Below, piece after piece: positions 15,308-24,423 of a stretch of DNA of 52,132 nucleotides. Origin of the DNA: Chloroflexota bacterium (GTDB lineage Bacteria > Chloroflexota > Anaerolineae > Aggregatilineales > Phototrophicaceae). The stretch lies in assembly GCA_011525385.1 (NCBI GenBank), contig WTGF01000070.1:1-52132 (forward strand), read 5' to 3'. The first letter of the stretch is position 1. Every line of letters starts with the position of its first letter. A model generated the notes under the pieces. It saw only the letters and a list, made by a program, of their open reading frames with translations, ran no database searches and was not told the DNA's origin. A program made the position numbers and the translations under genes.

Positions 15308-17209
15308 CTAGCCGTCACTTTTGGGCTGGATGAAGGGCATGTGATACTTGAACAGCGACCACCACCACCAGGGTCCTTCGTAGAAGTAATCGGCGGTGGG
15401 CAAGCCGTCCCAATAGGTTGTGATGACCGGCACGAATTTCGAGGTGCCGAACATGGGCAGCCAGGGCCGCTCGACGATGAACTGCTTCTCGAATTCCGTC
15501 AGCAGCGGGATCGTATCCGGGTGATCGCTCGGCAGCGGCGCGATCTGATCGAGGATGCCGCTGAGGGCGTCGCTGTCGTAACGCATGGCATTGCCGGGCG
15601 CCGGCTGGCCAATGGGCACGATATGGCGTTTGTGCCAGAAGGCGTCCAGCAGGTCCCAGCTATCGGGCAGAGCGCCGCAGCCAGGCCAATAGGAGCCGGC
15701 GTCAAATTCACCGCGGCTGTAATTGCTCCAGAAGGTGCCGGAATCCATCTGTTGGACGGTGGCGTCGATGCCGAAGGCGCGCCAGTTGTCGGCGACGGCG
15801 AAAGCCAAACGCTGCGACTGCACCTCGAAGTTCGAAGGCGAGTTGATGGTGATCTGCCAGGGCGAGCCGTCGGGCTTGTGCCAGGCGCCATCTTCGAGCG
15901 TGAAGCCCTCGGCTTGCAGCATCTCGCTGGCTTTGGCCGGATCGTGCTTCCACCAGCCGACGCCGAAGAGGTTGACCAGCGCCTCTTCAGTGTCTGGCAA
16001 GCCTTCGACGCCTTGCTCAGCCAGGATAGCGGCGATGTCGACGGCGTAATTCGGATCAAAGGGCTTGTAGCCGTCTTCGAATGCGAACTCGGTCATCCAC
16101 TCGCGCATGGGTTTATGGAAGGCGTCGTGAATGACCTGAACCGGCGGCACAGCCAGCGGCGATACGCGCAGGATGCCGGCGAATGTGGCCAAGCCGACGC
16201 TCTTGATATCGGTGGCCAGCGCCATGGCCCAGCGGACATTCTGGTTGTCCCAGGGTGCCTGCGAGTTGGAGAAGACGATGCCGCGCTCGCAGGGGTCGTC
16301 AAAGTTGGCCCAGGGGAAGTCTTCGTGCCAGGCGCGCGCGTTGGGATTGGCATCGCGCAGGATATCCCAGGCTTCAGGCGAGATATCGGTGAAGATATCC
16401 AATTGGTTTTGGATGCCGGCGATGATGCGGCGCTCTTCGGTGCCATAGAAACGGAAGAGGACGTGCTCCGGTCCCGGTTCGCCAAAGATCTGCCCCACAT
16501 CCGTATTCTCCCAGTCCGCGCGCTTGTTATAGAGGAACCAGTTGCCGTTGGGGTCGACATCTGCCAGCGTATAAGGTCCGCTGACGACCGGCGGATAGTT
16601 CTGGAAGGTGGCCGGATCTTCGTTCTCCCAAATATGCTTGGGCACCAGGCGGAAGGCATCGCCCCAGATGTGAACGCCGAGCGTATAGCCCAGACGCGGT
16701 TCCGAGCGCTTGGTGTTGAGAATCATCGTGAGGTCGTCTACTACCTCGTAGTTGTCCACCACCTGCGACAGGAAGCCGTTGTAGGGGAACTCGGGCGTCG
16801 CCAGCACCATGTCGATGGTGAAAGCCATGTCGGCTGTGGTGATCGGCTCGCCATCACTCCAGGCCAGATTCTCGCGCAAAGTAATCCGGAAGCTGGTGTA
16901 ATCGTCGTTGAGCGCCTCCGGCATTTCCGCCGCCAAGCCGGGGAATTGTTCGCCAGTCGCGGTGTTGATCTCCCACATATTGGAGTAAGCCAACTGGTGC
17001 AAGCCCTGGTTGAAGCGCGTGCCCGCCTGATAGGGATTGGTCTGCGTGGGATTGTCGATGCGGCCGTCGAGCTGATCGACGATGAGGGTCGTCGCGCGGG
17101 GCGTTCCTACCTCCGTCATATCCTGCGCGGAAACGAGTGCAGTGGATGGCAGGAGGATGAGCGCCAAAAGAAGCGCTGATAACAAGATTCTGCCGTACTT
17201 TTTGTACAT
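15308..17209 (-). CDS. Extracellular solute-binding protein, family 5 (Opp/Dpp type)
   Basis: The start is the ATG at 17209, preceded by AAGGAG; upstream in-frame codons have no coding character. The 633-residue product begins with a clear signal peptide (KKYGRILLSALLLALILL ... SAQD) without a lipobox cysteine, so it is secreted or surface-held rather than a lipoprotein. The SBP_bac_5 pattern is seen in ENLAWSDGEPITTADMAFTI (about 140-160) and in the paired lobes up to the tryptophan-rich C-terminus. It delivers substrate to the OppBCDF proteins encoded downstream. The neighbouring GH172, GH116 and GH16 genes make oligosaccharides a reasonable guess, peptides the alternative. Confidence 0.9.
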   Translation of the reverse strand: MYKKYGRILLSALLLALILLPSTALVSAQDMTEVGTPRATTLIVDQLDGRIDNPTQTNPYQAGTRFNQGLHQLAYSNMWEINTATGEQFPGLAAEMPEALNDDYTSFRITLRENLAWSDGEPITTADMAFTIDMVLATPEFPYNGFLSQVVDNYEVVDDLTMILNTKRSEPRLGYTLGVHIWGDAFRLVPKHIWENEDPATFQNYPPVVSGPYTLADVDPNGNWFLYNKRADWENTDVGQIFGEPGPEHVLFRFYGTEERRIIAGIQNQLDIFTDISPEAWDILRDANPNARAWHEDFPWANFDDPCERGIVFSNSQAPWDNQNVRWAMALATDIKSVGLATFAGILRVSPLAVPPVQVIHDAFHKPMREWMTEFAFEDGYKPFDPNYAVDIAAILAEQGVEGLPDTEEALVNLFGVGWWKHDPAKASEMLQAEGFTLEDGAWHKPDGSPWQITINSPSNFEVQSQRLAFAVADNWRAFGIDATVQQMDSGTFWSNYSRGEFDAGSYWPGCGALPDSWDLLDAFWHKRHIVPIGQPAPGNAMRYDSDALSGILDQIAPLPSDHPDTIPLLTEFEKQFIVERPWLPMFGTSKFVPVITTYWDGLPTADYFYEGPWWWWSLFKYHMPFIQPKSDG

Positions 17210-17325
17210 GACTTTTCTCCTTTGAGATGTATTGACATACGAATGAAGCCTGTCTATTCGATTGCTATCCCCTTTCCCTACATCCACAGGATCACTGCTG
17301 CGATTAAGAATGCAACTTACGCCAT

Positions 17326-17354
17326 ACAATAGCGCATCTGCATTGCGCTTGCAA
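17326..17354 (-). promoter_or_regulatory. Predicted sigma70-type promoter of the Opp operon
   Basis: Read on the minus strand, TTGCAA (17354-17349) and TATTGT (17331-17326) are spaced by 17 bp. They lie about 120 bp upstream of the binding-protein ATG. The match is moderate and based on sequence alone. Confidence 0.35.
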
Positions 17355-17495
17355 AAAACTCGCCGCAATTGCCCGAGGCCGCATACGACGCCGCTAAAGC
17401 CGGAGGGCAAAGGCCAAGACGCGGGATAGATTCAACCCCAAAGCGGGTCCCTATTATTTGCCAGGCGCTGTCCTAAGCGTTAAACTATCGACGAA

Positions 17496-17524
17496 TTGCG
17501 AAGATCTGCACAGGCGGCTATTAT
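17496..17524 (+). promoter_or_regulatory. Predicted sigma70-type promoter of the MalE-type operon
   Basis: TTGCGA (17496-17501) and TATTAT (17519-17524) are separated by 17 bp and read toward the binding-protein gene at 17729. This would leave a leader of about 200 nt. Confidence 0.45.
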
Positions 17525-17728
17525 GGCATGTATCGATTATGTCAGCGCGACCAAGAACGCCTGCGTTCTTAGCCAGAACAGGCGCGCCACTGAAGGCCCC
17601 TGTGACAGGTGCTGCGCCAGCTTGTCCTCAAGTAGAAAGGAGAATATAGTCATCGCGGGGCTTCTACTGCCTATCCACGAGCAAGCCATCCATTTCGAAC
17701 AAGCGACGATATTTTTGAGAGGTTAACA

Positions 17729-19024
17729 ATGAGCGGGAACTTGAAACGCATTTGCACCGTTTGTCTATGCCTTTTGCTCTTGACATCGGCCTCGATGTTC
17801 ACAAGCGCCCAGGACGAAGTGACATTGGGCTTCGTCTATGGTTCTTTCGCGCCGCAAGAAAAATGGGAGGCCTATTTTGAAGGTTTCCTGGCGGAGCATC
17901 CCGAAGTGACAATCAACTACATCCCCGTTCCACTGGATAGCTGGGGCGACTATACCCAGAAGATCGTCACCACCATGCTCGGCGGAGAGCGCGTCGATGT
18001 CATCTGGAACGCCATCGAGGCCGTGCCGCTGATGGCCGAGCGCGGGGTCCTGCTGGAGTTGGACTCTTTCATCGAAAGTGATCCGGATATCCAGGAATTC
18101 CTGGACGATGCCCATCCCAAGCTGCTGGAGGGCTTGCGCTGGAACGATCAGCAATACCTGTTGCCCTTCGCCTGGAATACCACGCTGATTTACTACAACA
18201 AGTCGGTCTTGGAAAGCGCCGGCCTGGACGAACCCGCGCCTGACTGGACCTGGGACGATTTTCTGCATTACGCCCAGACCATCACACAAGACAGCGACGG
18301 CGACGGCACCAACGATGTTTGGGGTTTCCATGCCAACTCCTGGTTGTGGCACCTGGGTCCCTGGGCAGTGGCCAATGGCTCCTTCTTCCTCAACGAGGAT
18401 TTCACCGAGCCCTGGTACGACCGTCCCGAAACCATCGAGGCATTCCAGTTTGTGCACGACCTGATGTGGGAACACGGGGTTGCGCCTTCCGGGTCCTTCA
18501 ACTTCAGGGAAGCTTTTGTCGCGGGCACCCTCGGTATGATGATCGATTCGCCGGCAGGACGTCAGCGGCTGATACCGGCCGGTATGTCCGCCGGTGACTA
18601 TGATGTCAACTTCTTCCCGACCAAGTCGGGCGAAGCTGCCAAGGGCTCCCAATGGGGTACGGACGGCTATGGCATCACCAAGGATAGCGAACACCCCGAT
18701 TTGGCTTGGGAAATGGTGAAGCACCTGGTGAGCGTCGAGGTCATGTCCAAGCTGCTTTCGGGCGAATTCGCCTCAGCTAGCGCGCCCGCGCGGACATCCC
18801 TGGCTGCCGATCCGGTTCTGGTCGAGGCCAGCCCGGCCAATTACTGGAGATTCTATGAGGTGCTGGAGGGTGGTCGGACCGTCATCAACGCGCCCTACTT
18901 CGCGGAACTGGCGGAGATACATGATCGCTATATGTCGCAAGCCTGGGCGAACGAAATGTCCATTGCAGACGCCGCTGCCAACATTCAAGCCGATATGGAA
19001 GCGGTGATTGCGGACAACAGCTAG
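17729..19024 (+). CDS. Extracellular sugar-binding protein, family 1 (MalE/CUT1 type)
   Basis: The 431-residue protein has a signal peptide (RICTVCLCLLLLTSASMFTSAQD) with cleavage probably after SAQ; a lipobox is not evident at the cleavage site. The mature part shows the SBP_bac_1 pattern: HPEVTINYIPVPLDSW, the GGERVDVIWN segment, LPFAWNTTLIYYNKSVLESAGL and the aromatic-rich ligand cleft. A GAGAGG ribosome site precedes the ATG. It heads an operon with two CUT1 permeases, GH116 and a deacetylase, so its ligand is probably an oligosaccharide carrying beta-glucosyl or related groups. A terminator-like hairpin follows its stop codon. Confidence 0.9.
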   Translation: MSGNLKRICTVCLCLLLLTSASMFTSAQDEVTLGFVYGSFAPQEKWEAYFEGFLAEHPEVTINYIPVPLDSWGDYTQKIVTTMLGGERVDVIWNAIEAVPLMAERGVLLELDSFIESDPDIQEFLDDAHPKLLEGLRWNDQQYLLPFAWNTTLIYYNKSVLESAGLDEPAPDWTWDDFLHYAQTITQDSDGDGTNDVWGFHANSWLWHLGPWAVANGSFFLNEDFTEPWYDRPETIEAFQFVHDLMWEHGVAPSGSFNFREAFVAGTLGMMIDSPAGRQRLIPAGMSAGDYDVNFFPTKSGEAAKGSQWGTDGYGITKDSEHPDLAWEMVKHLVSVEVMSKLLSGEFASASAPARTSLAADPVLVEASPANYWRFYEVLEGGRTVINAPYFAELAEIHDRYMSQAWANEMSIADAAANIQADMEAVIADNS

Positions 19025-19035
19025 ACGACAGAGCG

Positions 19036-19070
19036 AAAGGCGGGGTGGACCTGTCTCCATTCCGCCTTTT
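19036..19070 (+). terminator. Terminator-like hairpin between binding-protein and permease genes
   Basis: AAAGGCGG (19036-19043) pairs with CCGCCTTT (19062-19069), with an 18-nt loop and one more T. It begins 12 bp after the binding-protein stop codon. It probably causes partial termination or protects the binding-protein mRNA, so that the permeases are made in smaller amounts. Confidence 0.45.
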
Positions 19071-19149
19071 CAACCACAAATTCAACTCTACATCTTTCCC
19101 CTTCCAGCCGTATCTCGGCTTGAAGCTGGCGAGAAGGCAAGTAGTCCTG

Positions 19150-20070
19150 ATGGCGCCATTTCGCGCGGGAATGCGCTGGAAGAAGCCGAATCCTCTGGTC
19201 GTAAGAGAAGCCATTGCCGGCTACTTTTTCATCCTGCCGACGCTCTTAAGTTTCTTGGTTTTTTTCCTGATTCCGACCATCTCGGGGCTGGGTATGTCGT
19301 TTTTCGACTGGGACTTCTTCTCCGATCCGGAATATGTCGGCTTCGACAATTTCCTCGAGCTTGCCGAAGACAAGCTCTTCATGACCACACTGAAAAACAC
19401 GGCATTGTTCGCAATATCAGCCACTGCGCTGAACGTGGGCTTGGGCATGTTCATCGCCATCGGCATCAACAGCATCAAGTGGCGTTGGTTGAAGGCCTTT
19501 CTGCGCACTGCCTATTTCATCCCCTTTGTAATTTCGACGGTGGTGGTGGCATTGCTCTTTGGTTTCCTGCTGCAAGAGAGCACGGGCGTCGTTAACTATT
19601 ACCTGACTCGACTGGGCTTCGACAAAGTCCCCTGGTTATCGTCGTCCGTCTGGGCTTTCCGCTCGATAGTTCTTATCGATGTCTGGAAACATGTCGGCTT
19701 TTTCACGCTGATCTTCCTGGCCGGCCTGCAAGCCATCCCCCGCGAGCTTTACGAAGCAGCGGTGGTTGACGGCGCCGGTCGCTTCGTGAGGCTAAGGCGC
19801 GTCACGATCCCGCTGCTGACGCCCTCGCTCTTCTTTTCGCTCGTCATCGCCTTGATCGGCGCCTTCCAGGTCTTCGAGTCCATGTTTGTTTTGACCAACG
19901 GCGGGCCCGGCGACGCCACGCGAACGGTCGTGATGCTCCTCTATCGCGAGGCTTTCGGCAGCTTCAATATGGGTTATGCGGCCAGCATGGCGGTGGTGCT
20001 TTTCGTTGTCATCCTGGCGCTGACCATCACGCAAGTTCGGCTGGGCGACCGTTGGGTCTTTTATCGTTAA
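19150..20070 (+). CDS. CUT1 sugar ABC transporter permease (MalF/UgpA type)
   Basis: The start is placed at the ATG at 19150 (MAPFRAGMRWKK); the longer frame from a GTG at 19045 would begin inside the hairpin downstream of the binding-protein gene. The 306-residue product has six hydrophobic helices beginning with AGYFFILPTLLSFLVFF. Its EAA coupling motif reads YEAAVVDGAGRFVRLRRVTIPLL. It pairs with the permease encoded 18 bp downstream. No ATPase gene is present in the operon. Confidence 0.9.
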   Translation: MAPFRAGMRWKKPNPLVVREAIAGYFFILPTLLSFLVFFLIPTISGLGMSFFDWDFFSDPEYVGFDNFLELAEDKLFMTTLKNTALFAISATALNVGLGMFIAIGINSIKWRWLKAFLRTAYFIPFVISTVVVALLFGFLLQESTGVVNYYLTRLGFDKVPWLSSSVWAFRSIVLIDVWKHVGFFTLIFLAGLQAIPRELYEAAVVDGAGRFVRLRRVTIPLLTPSLFFSLVIALIGAFQVFESMFVLTNGGPGDATRTVVMLLYREAFGSFNMGYAASMAVVLFVVILALTITQVRLGDRWVFYR

Positions 20071-20088
20071 TCGGCGGCGGGTGGCGCG

Positions 20089-20994
20089 ATGACAAATGCA
20101 GTTCTGGCAAAGGGCAATCCGGCGCTTCCGGATTTCGGCAAAGCCCGGGACAAGCTGATCCACAATTGGCGAGGCTACCTGGCCAATGTGATACTGGCGC
20201 TGCCGCTGGTTCTGGGTTCGCTCATCATGTTTTTGCCGCTGGTCTGGGCGGTGTCCTTCTCCTTTGGGCAGCCGCATGAGTTTTTCAAGTTGCCGCCACC
20301 GGTGATACCCAGCGCCTTCCGTCTCGACAACTACCAGGTGGTGTTCGAGCGCGTCGACTTTCTGCGCTTCTTCCTCAACAGCGTCATCGTTACGACTTGC
20401 GTCACGATCGCGCAACTCATCACTTGCAGCATGGCCGGCTATGCCTTCGCGCGTTTGCGCTTCCCCGGCAAACGAGTCATATTCATTGGTTTTTTGGCAT
20501 CGATGATGGTGCCGCAGCATGTGACGCTGATCCCGGTCTTCATCATCATCCGGGGCATGGGCTTGTATAACAATCTGGGCGCGCTCATCGTGCCCTACGC
20601 GACCAGCGTTTTTGGCACCTTCTTGCTGAAGCAGTTCTTCGAAACCATACCGGATGAATTGGAAGACGCGGCCAAAATCGACGGCGCCGGCTTCCTGCAA
20701 ATTTACCGCAGCATCATGCTTCCGCTGGCAGGCCCGCCCCTGGCGACGCTGGCGATTCTCACCTTCAACAGTTCCTGGAACAATTTCTTTTGGCCGCTGA
20801 TTTTTATCAATTCCTCTGACAAAATGACCTTGCCGCTGGGCATGCTTTACTTGCGCGGTCAAGATGGCGTGACCAACAGCGGCGTGCTGATGGCGGCCAT
20901 TGTACTTAATCTGGTCCCGGTCTTGATTTTCTTTCTGATCTTTCAACGCCGCTTGGTCGAAGGCGTGACGCTGAGCGGGCTAAAGGGGGCTTGA
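20089..20994 (+). CDS. CUT1 sugar ABC transporter permease (MalG/UgpE type)
   Basis: The 301-residue protein has six predicted membrane helices and an EAA motif, LEDAAKIDGAGFLQIYRSIM. The motif NSVIVTT followed by the first cytoplasmic helix, and the final RRLVEGVTLSGLKGA tail, are typical of MalG-type subunits. It completes the membrane part of the importer whose binding protein is encoded at 17729. The ATPase must come from elsewhere. Confidence 0.9.
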   Translation: MTNAVLAKGNPALPDFGKARDKLIHNWRGYLANVILALPLVLGSLIMFLPLVWAVSFSFGQPHEFFKLPPPVIPSAFRLDNYQVVFERVDFLRFFLNSVIVTTCVTIAQLITCSMAGYAFARLRFPGKRVIFIGFLASMMVPQHVTLIPVFIIIRGMGLYNNLGALIVPYATSVFGTFLLKQFFETIPDELEDAAKIDGAGFLQIYRSIMLPLAGPPLATLAILTFNSSWNNFFWPLIFINSSDKMTLPLGMLYLRGQDGVTNSGVLMAAIVLNLVPVLIFFLIFQRRLVEGVTLSGLKGA

Positions 20995-21094
20995 TGCGCT
21001 CGAGGTGGCGCAGGGCTAGCGGCGCAGCGCCTCTCAAGTGATAATTGTCGAGATCAAATTATGAACAAATCCATGTGTGAAGAAGGAATTGCAG

Positions 21095-23527
21095 ATGAAA
21101 TACCATGCTGAAATCAGAAGTTTCGACGCCGGCGCGACTGCCCTGGCTTTTCCCTTAGGCGGCATCGGCACTGGCAATGTCTCGCTGGGCGCGCGCGGCG
21201 AATTGCGCGATTGGGAGATCTTCAACCTGCCGGCGAAAGGCGCCTCGCTTCCTCTGACGTTCTTCGCCATTCGCTGCCGGCAAGCGGGGCAAGAGGCTCG
21301 GATCCGCGTGCTCGAAGGTCCGGTCCAGCCGCCCTATGACTTGTCACATGGCTATCACCCCTCAACCGGCATGGGCCTGCCGCGCTTCAAGGGCACGAAG
21401 TTCCGCGGACAATATCCCTTCGCCGCAATCGAATTTGAAGATCCTGACTTGCCGGTCGATGTTCAACTCGAGGCCTACACGCCGCTGCTGCCCCTCAATC
21501 CCGAAGATTCCGGCATTCCTTGCGCGATCATGACCTATAGCGTTGCCAACCGGACGGAGGACCCGGTGGAGCTTAGCCTGGTGGGTACGCTGAGCAATCC
21601 AGTCGGCAGCAATGAATTCGATCCCTACATGAACAGAGCCTCGGTCGCCCAGGGGCGCGCGGTGAACAGCTTCCGCGATGAGGGCGCCCTGCGCGGCTTG
21701 GCTATGAGCAACGACCAGATCGCCGATTCCGACCTCAATTTCGGCAGCGTCGCGCTGGTCAGCGATCACGATTCTGTAACTATGAAGCGTACCTGGATGC
21801 GTGGCGAATGGTGGGATTATTTGCACGAATTCTGGGATGATTTGCTCGATGACGGGCTGCTCAACGATCCCGCGGACGATGAAGCCGGCGAAAGGCTGGC
21901 GACCGGCTCGCTCGGTCTGGTGGACAGCCTTGCGCCGGGCGAGAGCAAGGAATTCCGTTTTGTTCTGACCTGGTATTTCCCCAACCGTCCCAATACCTGG
22001 GACCTGCGGACATTGCCCTTGCTCAACGTCGATGAAAAGGACGTGGGCATCGCGCGCAATCACTATGCGACGCGCTTTGCCGACGCCTGGGATGTCGGAA
22101 GATACGTGATCGACAATCTCCCCCGACTGGAATCGACAACGCGACAATTTCATGACGCGCTCTTCGAAACTACATTGCCGACGGTAGTCCTGGACGCCAT
22201 TTCCGCCAATATCGTGCCGCTGCGCAGCACCACCTGCTTTTGGCTGGAAGATGGTCGCTTCTACGGTTGGGAGGGCTGCAACGACGAATACGGCTGCTGC
22301 CCGGGCAATTGCACCCACGTCTGGAGTTATGCTTTCACCATCGCTTATCTGTTCCCGTCGCTGGAGCGCGAGATGCGCCGCATCGAGTTCAACGTAGAGA
22401 CCAGCGACGACGGCTTCATGCGCTTCCGCTCTTTCGGCACCTTTCACGAGGACTTCGTCTGGGGCGGCAGAACGGATGCCGCAGTCGATGGGCAGATGGG
22501 CTCGATCCTGCGCGCCTATCGCGAATGGCAATTGAGCGGCGACAAGGACTTCCTCGCGGAAATCTGGCCCGGCATCAAGCGCGCCATCGGCTTCGCCAGC
22601 GGCTATTGGGACAAGGATGGCGACCAGGTCCTCGACGCCGTTCAGCACAATACCTATGACATCGAGTTTCACGGTCCCAATCCGCTCTGCGGGATCTATT
22701 ACCTGGCGGGGCTGCGCGCCGTCGAGGAGATGGCGCTGATCATGGGCGAGGCGGATTTGAGCGAGCGCTGCCGCCAAGCGCAGGAAACCGGCAGCGCCAA
22801 TCTGGATGCGATGCTGTGGAACGGCGGCTATTATGTGCAGAAGGTGGCAGACGTCAACGCGCAAAAGTACCAGCACGGCGAAGGCTGCCTGTCCGATCAG
22901 TTGCTCGGTCAACTCCACGCCGAAATCTTGGGATTGGGCAAGCTGCTGCCTGGCGAGCACATTCGCGATGCGCTCAAGTCGATCTATGATCACAACTTCA
23001 AGGACGACTTCAGCGGGCACGCCAATTGTCAGCGGGTCTATGCCCTGAATGACGAGGCCGGTTTGCTGCTCTGCAGTTGGCCCGAAGGCGGTCGCCCCAG
23101 CTTGCCCTTCCCTTACGCCGACGAGGTCTGGACCGGCATCGAGTATCAGGTTGCGGCGCACCTCATTTACGAGGGCTGGATCGACGAAGGCCTGGCGCTG
23201 GTGGCTGCCGTGCGCGAGCGCCATGACGGTATCAGGCGCAACCCCTGGAACGAAGTCGAATGCGGCAATCACTATGCCCGCAGCATGTCGAGCTGGGCGC
23301 TGCTGCTAGCGCTAACGGGCATGAAAGCTGATATCGCCAAGGGCCTCTTAAGTTTTTCGCCTATCGACGACTTACTCTCCCGGACCGAGCCATTCCGCTC
23401 CTTCTGGTCCAACGGTCTTGCCTGGGGCGTCTACTCGCAGTCCTGGGATGCCAAAAGCGAAACCTGGCAGCCGACAATTGAAGTTCTGGGCGGCGACCCT
23501 GCCGGCCTGCCGAAAAACGGAAAGTGA
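21095..23527 (+). CDS. GH116 family glycoside hydrolase (beta-glucosidase/glucosylceramidase type)
   Basis: The start is the ATG at 21095 with AAGGA 7 nt upstream; an in-frame GTG at 21077 lacks support. The 810-residue enzyme has an N-terminal beta-rich domain (FPLGGIGTGNVSLG) and a C-terminal alpha6/alpha6 barrel. Predicted nucleophile E393 lies in FYGWEGC, followed by the GCCPGNCTHVW motif; predicted acid/base D522 lies in HNTYDIEFHGPNP. These match TxGH116 and GBA2 as I recall them. No signal peptide is seen, so it would cleave imported beta-glucosides (possibly beta-xylosides) in the cytoplasm. It sits directly behind the two permease genes, and the deacetylase gene follows after 10 bp. 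Confidence 0.9.
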   Translation: MKYHAEIRSFDAGATALAFPLGGIGTGNVSLGARGELRDWEIFNLPAKGASLPLTFFAIRCRQAGQEARIRVLEGPVQPPYDLSHGYHPSTGMGLPRFKGTKFRGQYPFAAIEFEDPDLPVDVQLEAYTPLLPLNPEDSGIPCAIMTYSVANRTEDPVELSLVGTLSNPVGSNEFDPYMNRASVAQGRAVNSFRDEGALRGLAMSNDQIADSDLNFGSVALVSDHDSVTMKRTWMRGEWWDYLHEFWDDLLDDGLLNDPADDEAGERLATGSLGLVDSLAPGESKEFRFVLTWYFPNRPNTWDLRTLPLLNVDEKDVGIARNHYATRFADAWDVGRYVIDNLPRLESTTRQFHDALFETTLPTVVLDAISANIVPLRSTTCFWLEDGRFYGWEGCNDEYGCCPGNCTHVWSYAFTIAYLFPSLEREMRRIEFNVETSDDGFMRFRSFGTFHEDFVWGGRTDAAVDGQMGSILRAYREWQLSGDKDFLAEIWPGIKRAIGFASGYWDKDGDQVLDAVQHNTYDIEFHGPNPLCGIYYLAGLRAVEEMALIMGEADLSERCRQAQETGSANLDAMLWNGGYYVQKVADVNAQKYQHGEGCLSDQLLGQLHAEILGLGKLLPGEHIRDALKSIYDHNFKDDFSGHANCQRVYALNDEAGLLLCSWPEGGRPSLPFPYADEVWTGIEYQVAAHLIYEGWIDEGLALVAAVRERHDGIRRNPWNEVECGNHYARSMSSWALLLALTGMKADIAKGLLSFSPIDDLLSRTEPFRSFWSNGLAWGVYSQSWDAKSETWQPTIEVLGGDPAGLPKNGK

Positions 23528-23537
23528 GGCGGGGGCC

Positions 23538-24248
23538 ATGGTTCTGAAATACTACACGCACGGTCGGCGCGACCAGATGAAGGTGGCGCTGACCTTCGAC
23601 GATGGACCCAATCCGCCCCGCACTGATCAGGTCATCGAGATCTTGAACAGCAGAGGGGCGCGCGGCACGTTTTTTGTCTTGGGCAAATGGGTAGAGCGCT
23701 GGCCGCAGGCGGCTGAGCGCATCGTCAAGAACGGGCATGTCATCGGCAACCACAGCTACATGCACCACATCCATGTCGGCGATTTTGACCGCGCCGAAGC
23801 CGCAATCGGCAACATTCTCGGGCGCCCGACCCAATTCCTGCGCGCCCACTATTTTAATTTCTTCACCTGCCTTTACTCGCCGGTGGCGATGTCGCAGGAC
23901 ATGAAAATCGTCGATGCCGATGTCAATCCGGCGGATTATGCCAAGACCGATCCCCAAGCCATTATTGAGGCGACCCTCAATGACCCGTCACTGTCCGGCG
24001 GGTCGATCATCGACTTGCATGACAGCACCGAATCGGACGACGACGCCTTGCGTCTGGCGCGTCCCTTGCCGATGATCGAAGCGCTGCCAGCGATTATTGA
24101 CGGTTTGCGGGCCAAAGGATACGAGCTTGTCGGTCTCGATGAGATGGAGTTGGTCGATCCCATTGAGTGGACTCAGGACGAACGCGGCAAGTTCGGCTCC
24201 CCGGAAGTCCGCGACGCGATTCGCAAGTTAGGCGGAGTGAGGGCTTAG
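23538..24248 (+). CDS. NodB-type polysaccharide deacetylase (CE4-like)
   Basis: The ATG at 23538 follows a GAGGCGGGGG purine stretch and lies 10 bp after the GH116 stop. The 236-residue protein has NodB motif 1 TFDDGP (D21, D22) and motif 2 NHSYMH (H72, H76), giving the D-H-H metal site. Motif 3, usually R-x-P-(Y/W), is replaced by LRAHYFNFF (about 101-109), and IIDLHDS near 165 fits the late histidine motif. No signal peptide is visible, although most CE4 enzymes act outside the cell. It probably removes N- or O-acyl groups from the sugar handled by GH116, or has lost the standard specificity. Confidence 0.85.
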   Translation: MVLKYYTHGRRDQMKVALTFDDGPNPPRTDQVIEILNSRGARGTFFVLGKWVERWPQAAERIVKNGHVIGNHSYMHHIHVGDFDRAEAAIGNILGRPTQFLRAHYFNFFTCLYSPVAMSQDMKIVDADVNPADYAKTDPQAIIEATLNDPSLSGGSIIDLHDSTESDDDALRLARPLPMIEALPAIIDGLRAKGYELVGLDEMELVDPIEWTQDERGKFGSPEVRDAIRKLGGVRA

Positions 24249-24351
24249 CCGCAAAGGCGCATCTGTATGTGCAAATAAGTAATACGACAATAGTAAGCCA
24301 CTGATAACACAGTAAGAAAACCCTGTAAGTTATGCAAAACAAGCGAGCCGT

Positions 24352-24423
24352 GTAGGGGCGACCAATCTGGTCGCCCGCAGCTGCCACTTTTGGTTTCGGG
24401 CGACATGGTATGTCGCCCCTACA
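24352..24423. repeat. Palindromic repeat family B between convergent glycan operons
   Basis: The 72-bp unit begins GTAGGGGCGAC and ends with its exact reverse complement GTCGCCCCTAC. Inside are two sub-hairpins, GGGCGACC..GGTCGCCC and GGGCGACAT..ATGTCGCCC. A near-identical copy lies at 48187-48259 inside a MITE-like element, and shorter relatives at 37906 and 48447. It may end transcription of both converging operons. Confidence 0.8.

Larger units (their letters stand above)
17210..17728. other. Divergent intergenic region between the two transporter operons
   Basis: This 519-bp gap separates the minus-strand Opp operon from the plus-strand MalE-type operon. I see one plausible promoter for each direction, listed separately. 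Short frames in the gap lack ribosome sites and coding character. No clear inverted repeat shared with the LacI operators of 32.8-34.0 kb is present. Confidence 0.6.

Noticed and set aside
15341..17179. 612-residue plus-strand frame opposite the Opp-type binding protein
   Set aside because: It is the antisense frame of a gene with a signal peptide and family motifs; GC-rich codon use leaves the opposite strand open. No ribosome site or recognisable domain.
15308..17410. Longer start for the Opp-type binding protein
   Set aside because: The 67 extra residues lack coding character and the signal peptide begins at the ATG at 17209 behind AAGGAG.
17458..17726. Short plus-strand frames in the divergent promoter region
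   Set aside because: They lack coding character and overlap the predicted promoter and leader.
21362..23272. 636-residue minus-strand frame opposite GH116
   Set aside because: Antisense shadow; the plus strand carries all catalytic motifs of GH116.
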